64,000 bases of DNA from Hirudinaria manillensis (lineage: Eukaryota > Annelida > Clitellata > Hirudinida > Hirudinidae): the NCBI GenBank assembly GCA_034509925.1, contig CM067538.1, positions 5,418,278 through 5,482,277 of the forward strand, given 5' to 3'. The position numbers and the translations under genes are program-made. Positions 51,101-61,503 of the stretch are shown here, in pieces (the first letter of the stretch is position 1; each line of letters begins with the position of its first letter). Below the pieces are notes generated by a model, which was given only the letters and a program-made list of their open reading frames with translations, made no database searches and was not told the DNA's origin.

Positions 51101-54100
51101 TTTTTTGGTTTATTGTCATTAATTTGAAAACTCTGCTTATTATTTTGAGCTTATTATCTGGATAAGAATGTTTTTTCATTTTATTTATTTTATTATTTTG
51201 TAATGAATATAATTTTTTTAATACTCTACACAGTTGTAGTTTAGATAATGAACTTTAATTTTGTTTAAAGTTGCTGAATTAAAGATCACCAATTTCTCAT
51301 CCTTGCAGCAAAGCACAATTACAGGATGGCTCCGTTTCTGATGAAGAAATTCTGAGCAAGAACAGCAACAACTACAACAACGACGACGACAACAACAACA
51401 ACAGCGAGTATTTTGTAGTGAGGTCTTGCGACGACCTTCGCACGCCAAACTCCAGAACTTCAAAACTGTTTCGAGCCGAGATCGACAGACGACCTTCTGA
51501 CGGCGGGATTCCGTTTTCTCCCGACGGAAAACTTCTTTTGGACGTCCCACCGTTTCGCTCTCTTCCGGAGGAAGAGCAGACGACAGGCGACGGGTTCTCC
51601 CCCGAGAAAGAGTCCTCGTCTCCCTACTCGTCGCCGTGGTTACCACGGGATCTGCAGAACTCTCCTCCCCTTCCGAGTGACGGACGACGGTCGAATTTCG
51701 ACAGAATTTATTCAAAGAGTCTCTCAAGATTCATTTCTAAGGTGACTTTTTCCAAAGAAAGTTTCAGTTCCTTAACTTAAACTTTTATTAATAATTAATA
51801 ATTAAATAATTATTAAATAAATGTTTTTTGAATGTTTTGTGTTTTTATTATAAACAAATCGTTTGGGAATATGAACAGAATACAAAGAAGCTTTGTTCTT
51901 CATTTGAATCTCTGCTCAGTAACGATAGGTGAGTTGGAAGTTGGTAATTGAAATGATGTTGTTATGTTAAATATTTTTGAAAGTAGTTTGTTACTAATTA
52001 ATTAGGTAATTAGGTGCTCTTTCTTCTCATTTGCAGCACTGCACAAGTGAGATGTTTTCATCAAATATATCTAACAAATAAAAAAAATTATTTTCATTTT
52101 TGAAAAATAATTTGCGGTTTGGTTTAATTAATAGTTATTCATTTTTTTATGAATATGTTAAGTAATTAATTAATTTCATATTCTTCAATTTTGCTTTTTT
52201 AATGAGTTCTTTTTCAGTCTCCAAAAGTTTCAAGGAAGTCAAAGACCAGCAAAGGTGAGCAAAATAAATCAAATAAGTTAATTATTTTTAGTTGAGATAT
52301 TAATTATTATTAAATGAACAAATAACCAACTCATTAATTTGTTTAACAGATAACTTATAATAATAATAATAATTTGTTAAAATAAATCAAATAAATTATA
52401 ATAATAATAATAATTTTTAAAAATAAACAAAGTTACTTATAATAATAATAATAATTCGTAAAAATAAATACAATAACTTATAATAATAATAATTTGATAA
52501 AGTCCCTCACTTTTGCCAAAGTATTTCTATTGCAAAAAGAGTTTTTTTTTGGCCTAGGGTCCAGGAGTGCCTAAGGTGTTTAGACATGTTTGCAGGTTCT
52601 AGGTTGCAATGAATTACAACTACATCATAACTCTCGTTATGGACTTGTTGAATGATTAATTCCTTAGCAGTTTTGCAAATTGACATAATTAAAATGCATG
52701 AGTGTACAAGCTGGCAACAGAATGAGCAATCTGATGCCATGAACACACGAAGCTTGACAATACGGTTCTCGTTTTTAAGCCACCAAACGAATGTCCTGCC
52801 AAGATTTGGGAGGAACCGATTGCCAGGGGTGGCTGTGGATGAAACAGGATGGAAAGGGATCTATGAAACATTCTAATGCTGAAAAATGGGCAGCTTATTG
52901 GGTTACTCTCCAATCCAGGATGATCTCCTTCTTTAGGGATCCAAATGTTAGGGTTGTTTGAATCTGTTGGTCTCAAATTTGTTCTATATGTAACTCAAAT
53001 ATGCCATGTGGTTAACATAATTAATTATGTTACTGCACTTAATTAAATATTAATCAGTTAGTTAAGTGTCGTGATTTATTTAGTTTACTTTTTTGTTATT
53101 GTTTTTGCCAGGAGTTATTACCTCTGAAGACCTTCAATCTAATAAATTGTAAATTTTCACCTCCTATGAGCCAAAATAAATTGTGAGTTTAATCTCTTTT
53201 TTAATTTATATTTTTCCCCTTAGATATTTTTCAAAACTTTGTAAATTTTTGGAATTTTTGTAAATAAAATTTTTATTATTTGAAGAGGATTTTAAGTATA
53301 TATTATTAGAATTTGAGAATTGAAGTGCATTGTACACATTTAACAATTGTCACAATTATTCAAATTTTGCAAATATTTCTGGAGCTCTTTCAAGGTCTGG
53401 AATGATTACGAATCCTTTGGCTTTGCATCTGACAGCAAGGGGGACATGCTCAAGTAAGTTAAATTCTATCAATCCTATCAGTTTTTTTATTTAATTTGTT
53501 GATATTTTGAGTTTTATTTATGATAATGTATCGTATTTTTTATTTCTTACGTCATTGGGCATTCTATAGTGAGCTGGCTAAGTTAAAATTAACATAATTA
53601 ATTTGGGTAATTAAAATTATCTGTCTCTGCTTATTTGTGTCAGCCTATGTGACGAATTTGATATGGTCAAGAGTATGACTGATTTTTTTCATTAAATCTG
53701 ATTTTGTTCACAGACACATGAGTCAAAATGAAATTAAAATTATTACTACTTTAATTATATAATAATAATTATTATTAAAAGCATAATAATTGTCCATTCT
53801 TATGTCATTAAAATATAAAGTCACATTAATGTGCTTCCAAGATGTTTTAATCACAGCAAGCTACTACATTATTTTTCCAACTTTTCAAGAATTTTTATTT
53901 AAAAACAAAACATTTAAAGATGGATGAACAAAATGGCCCTCGCTTCACTGGAAGACTTCCGTGCCGATAACCTGACCTCCGTAAGCGGATTCCAGACTTT
54001 CCATAAAAGTACGCTGTTTTTAGATGGTGGAGAGGCTGCTGATGATTATGATAATGATGCTTGGGATTATGATGATGATGATGATTTTTGTGTTGAAGAG

Positions 54101-56732
54101 GGAATGGTTATATTTCTCTCTAAGTTGTGAGGAACAGCCATATCCTAAAGTACACTTAATCTCACTCCCCTAACTTTTCAACTCGTTCTGATTATTTCAC
54201 AAAAATTATGAGTTTTTTTCTTTTATTCTTTTTTGATCACCAGCAGCTCAAATATTCTTGTTTGGCATCCTTGGGAGGACATTGTTTGGAAATTTAATTT
54301 TTTAAATTTTAGAAAGTGCCTCTGAATCAATTTCTGTCGGCTCAACGAAGCAGCCAGAAGAAGTTGAGAAGTCAGAAATTCAAGAAGCATCAGAAAGTAA
54401 TAGTTTTATATTAAACAATTATTATCTATTATTATGTTTATCTGGTTATTTTTTTGATTTAATTGTTCATCCCCAGCTGACTAAAAGCATATCATTAATT
54501 TAATGTCATAATTGCTCCGGGAATTTCCTCAAATCTGTTAAAGCTGATCAAAGTAATTAGAATCCTGATAACCTGATGAGCGGATTTAACGAGGGTTTTT
54601 TTTACCTGCAAAAATTTTTTAACTCATCATAAACTTTTTATTTTATATTTTTTTAAACTTTTTTAAAAATCGTTTTTAAACTTGTGGCAGGCATGGAAAA
54701 GTGGTACAAAGAGATCAGAAGGGCAGGTGTGAGCATCGACGGAAGGAACGACTTGCAGAGGAGATCAGCCATCCTGACTGCCAGCAAGTCTCTGAAGGGG
54801 TCAAAGAACATGAGTGTACTCAAACTTTTGTCTCTCAACAGGATGCTTGAGGTCAGCATGTTAATTAATTTATCATTAATAATTTATTATAATTTATAAT
54901 TATTTTATTATTAGTAATTAATGAATCATAATGACCTCAAATACACATAACCACATTTCACTGTTTATATCCTGTATAGATTATTATTATACACATTTTT
55001 CCTGCTTCTTCTCGGTCTTACAGCCGGTGATGAATGAATGCTGAGCACTACCAGTGCTCTCAGCGATTCATCCAAGTACTTTCCGAAGAATGTGGGCAGT
55101 GCCCAGTAAGGAGATCTTCTGAATCTCCGAAGTCTTTGGTCATCCTGGTATCAACTCTACATACTTTGTAAAGTCTTTTCTTAGCGTTCCGAGCGCTCCT
55201 ACAATTACCGGAACGACTTTAGACTTCACATTCCACATCCGGTTGATTTCAATCTCCAGGTCCTTGTATTTGCCAATTTTTTCAGCTTCTTTGAGCGTGA
55301 TGTTCTTATCATCCAGTACTGAAACATCGATTAGCATGCAAGACTTGGATCTCCTGTCATGGATGACAACATCAGGTCTGTTGGCCAATATTTTCCTGTC
55401 CATGATAATTGTGTAGTCCCATAAGACTATCTAGACATGGTGCAATCCTTTACATTTGTCACACTTTGGGGTGTGCTCATACCATTTCTTTGGAACATCA
55501 CATCCTAGCTCACGGCATACAACCCAGTGGATGTAACTGGCCACCTTATTATGTCGGTGCAAATATTCAGTTGCTGCTAACACAGTGCAATCTGACGTTA
55601 TGTGGCTTATCGTTTCTTGGGCCTTGCCACAGATCCGGCAATTGCCATCCATCTGCTGCTTCAATATCATTCGTTGATGCGAACATGTATTTAGTGTATG
55701 GTCTTGAGCTGCCATGATCAAACTCTCAGTTTTGCCTTTGAGCCCAGCGCTTCTTAACCAAGCATAGCTTGCTTCTTTGTCCACCCAATTCTTTTCTAAG
55801 TTACAAAAGAATTGTCCATGCCTGGGCTTTTTCCTCAATTCATTTATTCTCTCTTTCTCCATGTTGTCCTTTAACATTTCTTTCACGGATGTTTGACCTG
55901 TGGGCAAAGACAGATATTTATTTTTAATTGTCTTTGCTTCTTTGAGGAGAGAATATTTTGCCTTCCCTGCTTCATGCTATTTGACAAGACTACAGAGCCT
56001 GTCTTTGCCCTGTTCAATATAATCACTCAAGTTAACCATGGAGCAGCTGTACGCAGACATCAGTTGGATAAGTCCCCGGCCTCCATTGCATCTTTTAATG
56101 TAGAGTCGACTAACATCTCCTTTTGGGTGATGAAGTCCATGCATCGTCAGCAACTTTCGAGTCTTGCGATCCATTTTGTCGATTTCAGACTTTCTCCAAT
56201 CAATTATGCCAAAGCTATAGGTGAGCACTGGAATTTCCAAAGCATTAATTGCCGATAACTTGTTCTTGGAATTTAACTCTGATTTGAGAATGAGACGCAC
56301 CCTACGGTAATACTCTCTGGCTATTTTCTCCTTCATTTCAGGATGTTTAATGTTACCATTCTCATCGATTCCAAGATATTTGTACGCCTCCTCTATTATT
56401 ATTATTAAAATATTACTGCACTTAGATCTTGAATTTATGAAGGCAATACTCAAATGAAAATTAGTCTAAATAAAATTAGCTTCCTAATAATTTAGACATT
56501 TAAGATAATTGAGCATGATTATGGTTATGATTTGTTGTCAACAATCAGCCTATAATCAGAGGCGATAGATGAATTGTTTACTTTTGCCGACTTAATTGAT
56601 CAGGACAAAACCCGGAAACTGGAGGCCATCGAGAACTTCCTCGATCGAAGTCCGATCACTTCTGAAGCCTTGAATCAGTTCCAAGTTCAGAATCCTCTAT
56701 GTATCCACAATGTACCTAATGACCTTGAGTAG
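48192..56732 (+). CDS. cnk: CNK, connector enhancer of kinase suppressor of Ras
   Basis: Twenty exons join in phase to 811 residues: 48192-48258, 48333-48507, 48560-48681, 48750-48843, 49013-49130, 49394-49510, 49944-50003, 50235-50303, 50882-51063, 51309-51741, 51879-51928, 52037-52046, 52218-52254, 52804-52946, 53112-53182, 53385-53453, 53920-54126, 54317-54396, 54691-54851 and 56562-56732. Domains in order: SAM (LWSVEKVLSWIKGLGES..., about 11-80), CRIC (about 82-231, with SMLSWIN and STDPLASQPASVE), PDZ (about 232-305, with DEIIQINDQTV, GWNVKLL and VIFTLKKRP), an Asn/Ser/Pro-rich linker with poly-Asn, PH (about 515-617, with GWLWMKQDG, AYWVTL, SFKVWNDYESFGFAS and DMLKWMNKM), an acidic Asp-rich stretch, and a C-terminal helical region ending in NVPNDLE. 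CNK is a membrane-linked scaffold that couples Ras to Raf/KSR and MAPK signalling. Less certain joins: donor after 50003 (GTCGGT), after 52946, and the 54126/54317 pair. Confidence 0.9.
50043..50200. repeat. 79-bp tandem duplication in a CNK intron
   Basis: Two adjacent copies of about 79 bp, each starting gaatttataatcga and containing ttttggatcctaaaaac, with a few differences near their ends. The intron lies between the two first PDZ exons. Confidence 0.85.
52351..52498. repeat. minisatellite-like repeat in a CNK intron
   Basis: Four diverged copies of a 35-50 bp unit built from acttataataataataataat followed by t/g-poor aaaataaa sequence. It is located just before the PH-domain exon. Confidence 0.75.
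54985..56420 (-). mobile_element. LINE 3' half with restriction-like endonuclease, in the last CNK intron
   Basis: Minus strand, reading from about 56400: EEAYKYLGIDENGN, MKEKIAREYYRRVRLILKSEL, LTYSFGIIDWRKSEI, TRKLLTMHGLHHPKGDVSRLYIKR and NGGRGLIQL; then a zinc-knuckle-like CRICGKAQETISHITSDC; then the PD-(D/E)XK type endonuclease region with ILANRPDVVIHD, SCMLIDVSVLDD and KYKDLEIEI, and LLGTAHILRKVLG near the end. This is the C-terminal half of the Pol protein of LINEs of the R2/R4/NeSL-like kind, which use a restriction-like endonuclease. Three in-frame stops (TAG near 55975, TAG near 55431, TGA near 55137) break it, yet no frameshift is needed over 1.3 kb. A short (TAA)n run near 54980 is the probable 3' tail. 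The 5' half, including the reverse transcriptase core, is absent. Confidence 0.82.
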
Positions 56733-57919
56733 ACCCTTCACCAAAGGTTCATGTCACTATAAAAGATCAAAGCTGATTGATTGTTCCTCTCCATTACCCA
56801 ATGCACTGATAACTATTATCATCAAATTAATTAATTAATTAACTTTATTCGTGGAAGTGATTGGTGATGTTTTAATGATTTTAAAACTAATTTTTCTTAC
56901 ATTTCAACCTAAAAATGGCCAATGAGTGTCGGAGATGATGTTAAATTGGTTTAAAGCAAACAATCATCAGATGCTAAAATCGGATCAACACGGAGGGACA
57001 CAAATAATAAAATTATCTTTTTTTTTTATATATATTTGAATATTTTGCCTGCTGCTCTCGGTCTGAACAATGTGCCTTCAACTTTTATCAGATGTTGATG
57101 ATGATTTCATTATTTGTTGGACATTATCACTATATTTGCAGAATCTTTTGGAATGTTTTTACCAGTTTGCCTTAAGAGCCTTATCACTTCTTTTTTTTTT
57201 AATGTTTGAGATTATCATTAAATGCCAAAACATCTGATAATTTCTAATTTTGTTTCTGGATCCTGTTCTGGACACCCACGAACAATCTCAGCAAGGCTGT
57301 TTTCCTCAAATTGACACTTGAAACTTGTGATTCCTGCTCCATTAATTTAATAAAACCTTTTCCACTTTTTGTTAAACTTTTTAATCCTGTGATCAATTTT
57401 ACTGGTTGAACGTTCTTAACAATGTTTGCAACTGATACTTCGTGAGCATGGATAACGAAGCCGTTAGAGTTTGTTTATAAATTTGTATTTAATTTTATAA
57501 TAAAATTCCCAATTCTAAAAGTGTTGACATTTAATTTAACTTGGTGGCAATTTTAATTTGATTAATAATTTTAGATGTTATTTATAATTTGATAAGCCGT
57601 CCGACATGGGATAAGATCAAAATAAAAAATAATCTCGAATTGTTTCTGATTTTTGTTTCCGTAAACAAAGTCAAATCCACAAAAAAAAATGAAATTTAAA
57701 AGCTCCGAACAAAAATTGAAAGTCATCAGTCATCAAAATGTACACGGCTTTCCAAAAAATGCAGAAAACATGAAACGGCAAACTCTCAAAATTCACAATT
57801 CTCGATGTTGTTTGTTGTTATTGTTTAATTATCAAAATTATTCATGAAATAGTAAATTCTCAAAATTATTATTTTCTTTCTTTTTAGTGCAAATGTAATC
57901 TTAGGTTGAAGGAATTTAT
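56733..57919. other. convergent spacer between CNK and TAF11
   Basis: About 1.2 kb between two stop codons. AT-rich, containing T-runs (57018-57027, 57190-57201). Candidate polyadenylation signals exist on both strands. No exon seen. Confidence 0.5.
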
Positions 57920-58865
57920 TCAGGAAAACAATGGGAACTTTTTGACTCTAGAAGAGGGATAGTCCCTCCTGGCTCGAATCTTTCTGTAGGCCTCCCTCAG
58001 GTGTTTTGGTTGGATCGGACCACTTTCATTCCACATCTCCATGACGTCGAGTGCTGGTTTCATTATTTATAAATCGTAATTTGAATATTTGATGTTGCAT
58101 AATTTAACAATTATAATTGATTTTAGAGTTTTGAATGATTGAATGACATCTTTAAAGCACATTATGGGCATATCAGAGATTATGTTATTCATTACATACA
58201 AACCTCCTTCTACAATGTCTCCGACAAGAACCTTAGCAATTCCAGACATTGCAATGACAACGTTTTGTGTAATGGGTGCTGTGGTGACAGTATTCATTAG
58301 CTACAAAAATTAAAACATTATCAACTTAGTGAGTGGAACCAGAAAGATATTGGCATCAATATTATTATCATAAAATTCACTCTTTTTATGGAAGCCTTTG
58401 GGAAAGTAGCTCTTCTGAAAACTTCATATCTGTTCAGCTGCTCTTCTGAGAAGTTTGAGACTAAAACCCTTATAGATAGAAAGATAAATGAATTTAAGCA
58501 AAATTAATGTAAAGGTGCGAATTTAAATTGGTTATGTGGCTTGGAATTCCTGATAACTTTTTGAAATATCTTAAGATTCACAATATTTCTCATTCAAAGC
58601 TTTTAAAGTAGAAAAAAAGTCAATCTTACTGCATTTTGATTCTTTCCTGTTCCTTTGGACTGTATTGTGAGAGGTCAACTTCGGCACTTTCTGCTTCCAA
58701 GTCAGTGCATATTCTTTTTGCCTCTAAATCTTCATCCTCGTCATCCTCGCGCCCTCTTTTGTTAGACTTTGAAACTTCTGATTCGCTTTCGCCATTCAAG
58801 TCAGGGGCTGAAACGGCCTCATTTACGAGAATGTCAAGAATGTCTTGTTCCTGTTCTTCGGCCAT
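57920..58865 (-). CDS. TAF11: TAF11, TFIID subunit 11
   Basis: Four exons on the minus strand, 58865-58630, 58468-58381, 58300-58204 and 58053-57920, giving 184 residues with every phase agreeing. The N-terminal 65 residues are acidic and lysine/arginine dotted, likely disordered. Then come the conserved core motifs [35 protein letters not shown] and the histone-fold core [28 protein letters not shown], followed by [25 protein letters not shown]11 pairs with TAF13 through histone folds inside TFIID and contacts TBP/TFIIA at the promoter. The length is close to that of other invertebrate TAF11 proteins. The first 60 codons and 21 bp upstream of the ATG were copied to 39404-39604, where they head a chimeric gene. 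The gene is convergent with CNK. Confidence 0.95.
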
Positions 58866-60234
58866 TCTTTTTTAAGTCCCAAAACGGCACATAAATCCCA
58901 AAGCTGCGTTATGTTTACATTTGGAGATTTACCAAAGACATGATGTGAACAATATTTCGCGTAAAAATTTATTTGGACCAAAATACAGGTTTATCAAATA
59001 AAATTTGACTAAAATATGAAGTTTTAAAGTTTTTATATTGAGAAACGTGCAAATGATGCTTAACTAATATTGATAAGCCATTCTTTGTCCATAAACGAAT
59101 ATGTGATCGATTTCTTATAAGGAATGACCCTACGCAGAGTACCATAACAGATAAAAGATGCAACTAGCAATTTGTATCGCTTCTAAAACTTTTGATAACT
59201 TTCGTGATATTAGCCGTTGATTACATTTTTCCATGACATGTTTTGATTTCGTGAGTAGAGTAAAAGATCTTTTAAGAAAAGCTGCGAGAGGGAGAGAAAG
59301 AAAGGGAGCTTAACGGATGATGTTTAAGTTTTATTTGAGGAAATAGAGATCAAAATAACAACTGATAAATTTGAGACAAGTTCCTAAATTTCGATTAGGT
59401 TTGGATATAAAAATACTAAACATTTTACTTCTTCAAAATCTGAAATAGTAAATATTATTATTTCTTTTCAATTCTCGTAAAAAACCTTCTACTTAACTGC
59501 GGCAAATTTTAAACTAGAAAGTACTAGATCTAAGGTGGGGGAGACAATTTTTATTCCAGGAGGGAAGATTTAATCATTAAAATTGAATATTTCCATGCAT
59601 TTCCCCGGGTTCTTTCGATAATTCCATTTCCATGGTCCTCCAAAGCGTGCTCTCTCCACGCCAAATTCTGCCCCTCACCGACTCAATGCTCCAGATTCGC
59701 CACTGGTTTTTTATTCGACTTCGAGATATCTTTACATTTTCAACCGACTTCAATCAGAGAGCCTAAATTTTAATAAAATGATCAGACCTTTCTAGCCAAT
59801 CAACCATAGACCATAGAATAATGCAACATTATTCATCAGCGAATTCAGAAATACCGAATTACTAAGCAATCGTCTCTCAGCCCAAAAGTGATGTCTGCTC
59901 TAGCAACGACGACCTGATTCCATAAAACACCAGCGCCGGACCAAAAAAAAATTTCTGGAGCGATGAAATTCTCCATGAGTGTGTTCAGCCAGGGTGGGTC
60001 GGCTTGACGTATTACACTGTCAGATCGGATGGCCCTGTTGCATAAGCAAGGCACTAATGCACTTTCACGCACCTGTCGCTGAAATAATTTGATGTTTTAG
60101 TGACTCCAAAATACCTGTACAGGTCTCTTCCGAAATGGTTCTCTGAATGAAGAGAAAATAAAAGAGAGAAAAAGCGTTGTTGCTCTGTCTTGCTTGAATG
60201 AATTCAAAATGGATGTTGCTGTTTTTATTTTTAT

Positions 60235-60545
60235 TGTTGTTATAGTTATTGTTATTGTTGTTGTTGTTGTTGCTGTTGCTGTCCTTGCTGGAATATTTTC
60301 AATTTAAACAAATTAAAAATTGAAACAAATTTAAAGAATACATAACGGCAACAACAACGACAACAACAACAACTGCTATAAAAATAAAACTTAAAAAATA
60401 AATTCCACTTGGATTTCTTGAAGGAAGAACAGTAGCTAGGAGAGGAGACGTTCAAAAATACGAGACGATGTCATGAAACGATGATAATGATAATGATGAT
60501 GATGGCGGTGATGATGATGATGATGACGACGACGAGGTCGATGAC
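60235..60545. repeat. cluster of trinucleotide repeats
   Basis: (GTT)n at 60235-60280, (CAA)n at 60346-60375 and (GAT/ATG)n at 60480-60545. Open frames across them give poly-Gln and poly-His runs that reflect the repeat, not a gene. Confidence 0.8.
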
Positions 60546-61436
60546 AACGACGGTCATCTGCTAAGGCAGATCTTCCTAGCACGTGGGTCTTGGATTTCCA
60601 CCACTTGGTAATGGATTCCAACATCTTCAAATTCGGACCATACATTCATATTATCAAAATCAACGAAAAATAGGAAACTTTTTGGACATGACAAACAAAA
60701 ACATTTTTAAAAAAAAGTTGTTTTAATAAATCAAGTTTTTGTTGTCCCTAAAATAAGGTTTTAATAAGATTTTATCGATTAATGTTTTTAATAGTTTGTA
60801 TGTAATAAAAGTGTAGAACAATTCTAAAGTAAAGAAATTAATTTCCGATACAAAATTCAAACTTCAACTTAGATGTCTTAAAACAGGAAAAGCAGAAGTA
60901 AATAATTAGATGCCAGGATTCGTGGCCGTTTAAAAATCTATCTTTTTCCAAATAAATTGATGATTAAATGGCTCAGAAATCCTCCATTATCATCAATTAT
61001 CGTCACCTTGCAAGAAATCGAAGATACTGTGTTAAAGTTAGAGTTTTGTTGAGTTTATTTCTTGGAGCTGGAGATAAAGCTGGAGCTGAAGCTGTTTCAG
61101 AAATCCGTGAAACAGTAATAGCACATGCTAATGTGTAAGTGGCCGTCGGATGACCCTTCATTTTGTTTAGAAAAATAAATAAATAAATAAATAATCGTAT
61201 TTTATGTTTTTAATTACGTATATCAGAAATCCATTCTTAAGTCTTCAGGTTTGTTTCAAAACTATTAATGGAAACCTACAATTAAAGAAATTACTAAAAA
61301 ATAACTTCTATGTTCGTGACATTGTTTTGAATTTTCATTTGAATTTATACGTTAATTTGGATTTTAATTAAACGACAATTAGCCTTGAAGTCAATTATTA
61401 ATTTAATTAATTATATTATTTATGTGTATAATTATT

Positions 61437-61503
61437 AATTATGTATATAATTATACATAATTGCAATAATAAATGCATTAATTATGTATATAATTATACA
61501 TAA
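61437..61503. repeat. duplicated near-palindrome
   Basis: The 24-bp near-palindrome aattatgtatataattat, continuing acataa, occurs at 61437-61460 and again at 61480-61503. Each copy can fold into a hairpin. In AT-rich DNA this may be chance amplification of simple sequence. Confidence 0.7.

Noticed and set aside
59845-60072. Minus-strand open frame of 75 codons with balanced composition (QADPPWLNTLMENF).
   Set aside because: No family match by eye and no splice partner; possibly an old repeat fragment.
60252-60645. Poly-Gln and poly-His open frames on the minus strand.
   Set aside because: They are direct read-outs of (GTT)n and (GAT)n repeats, without conserved flanks or splice context.
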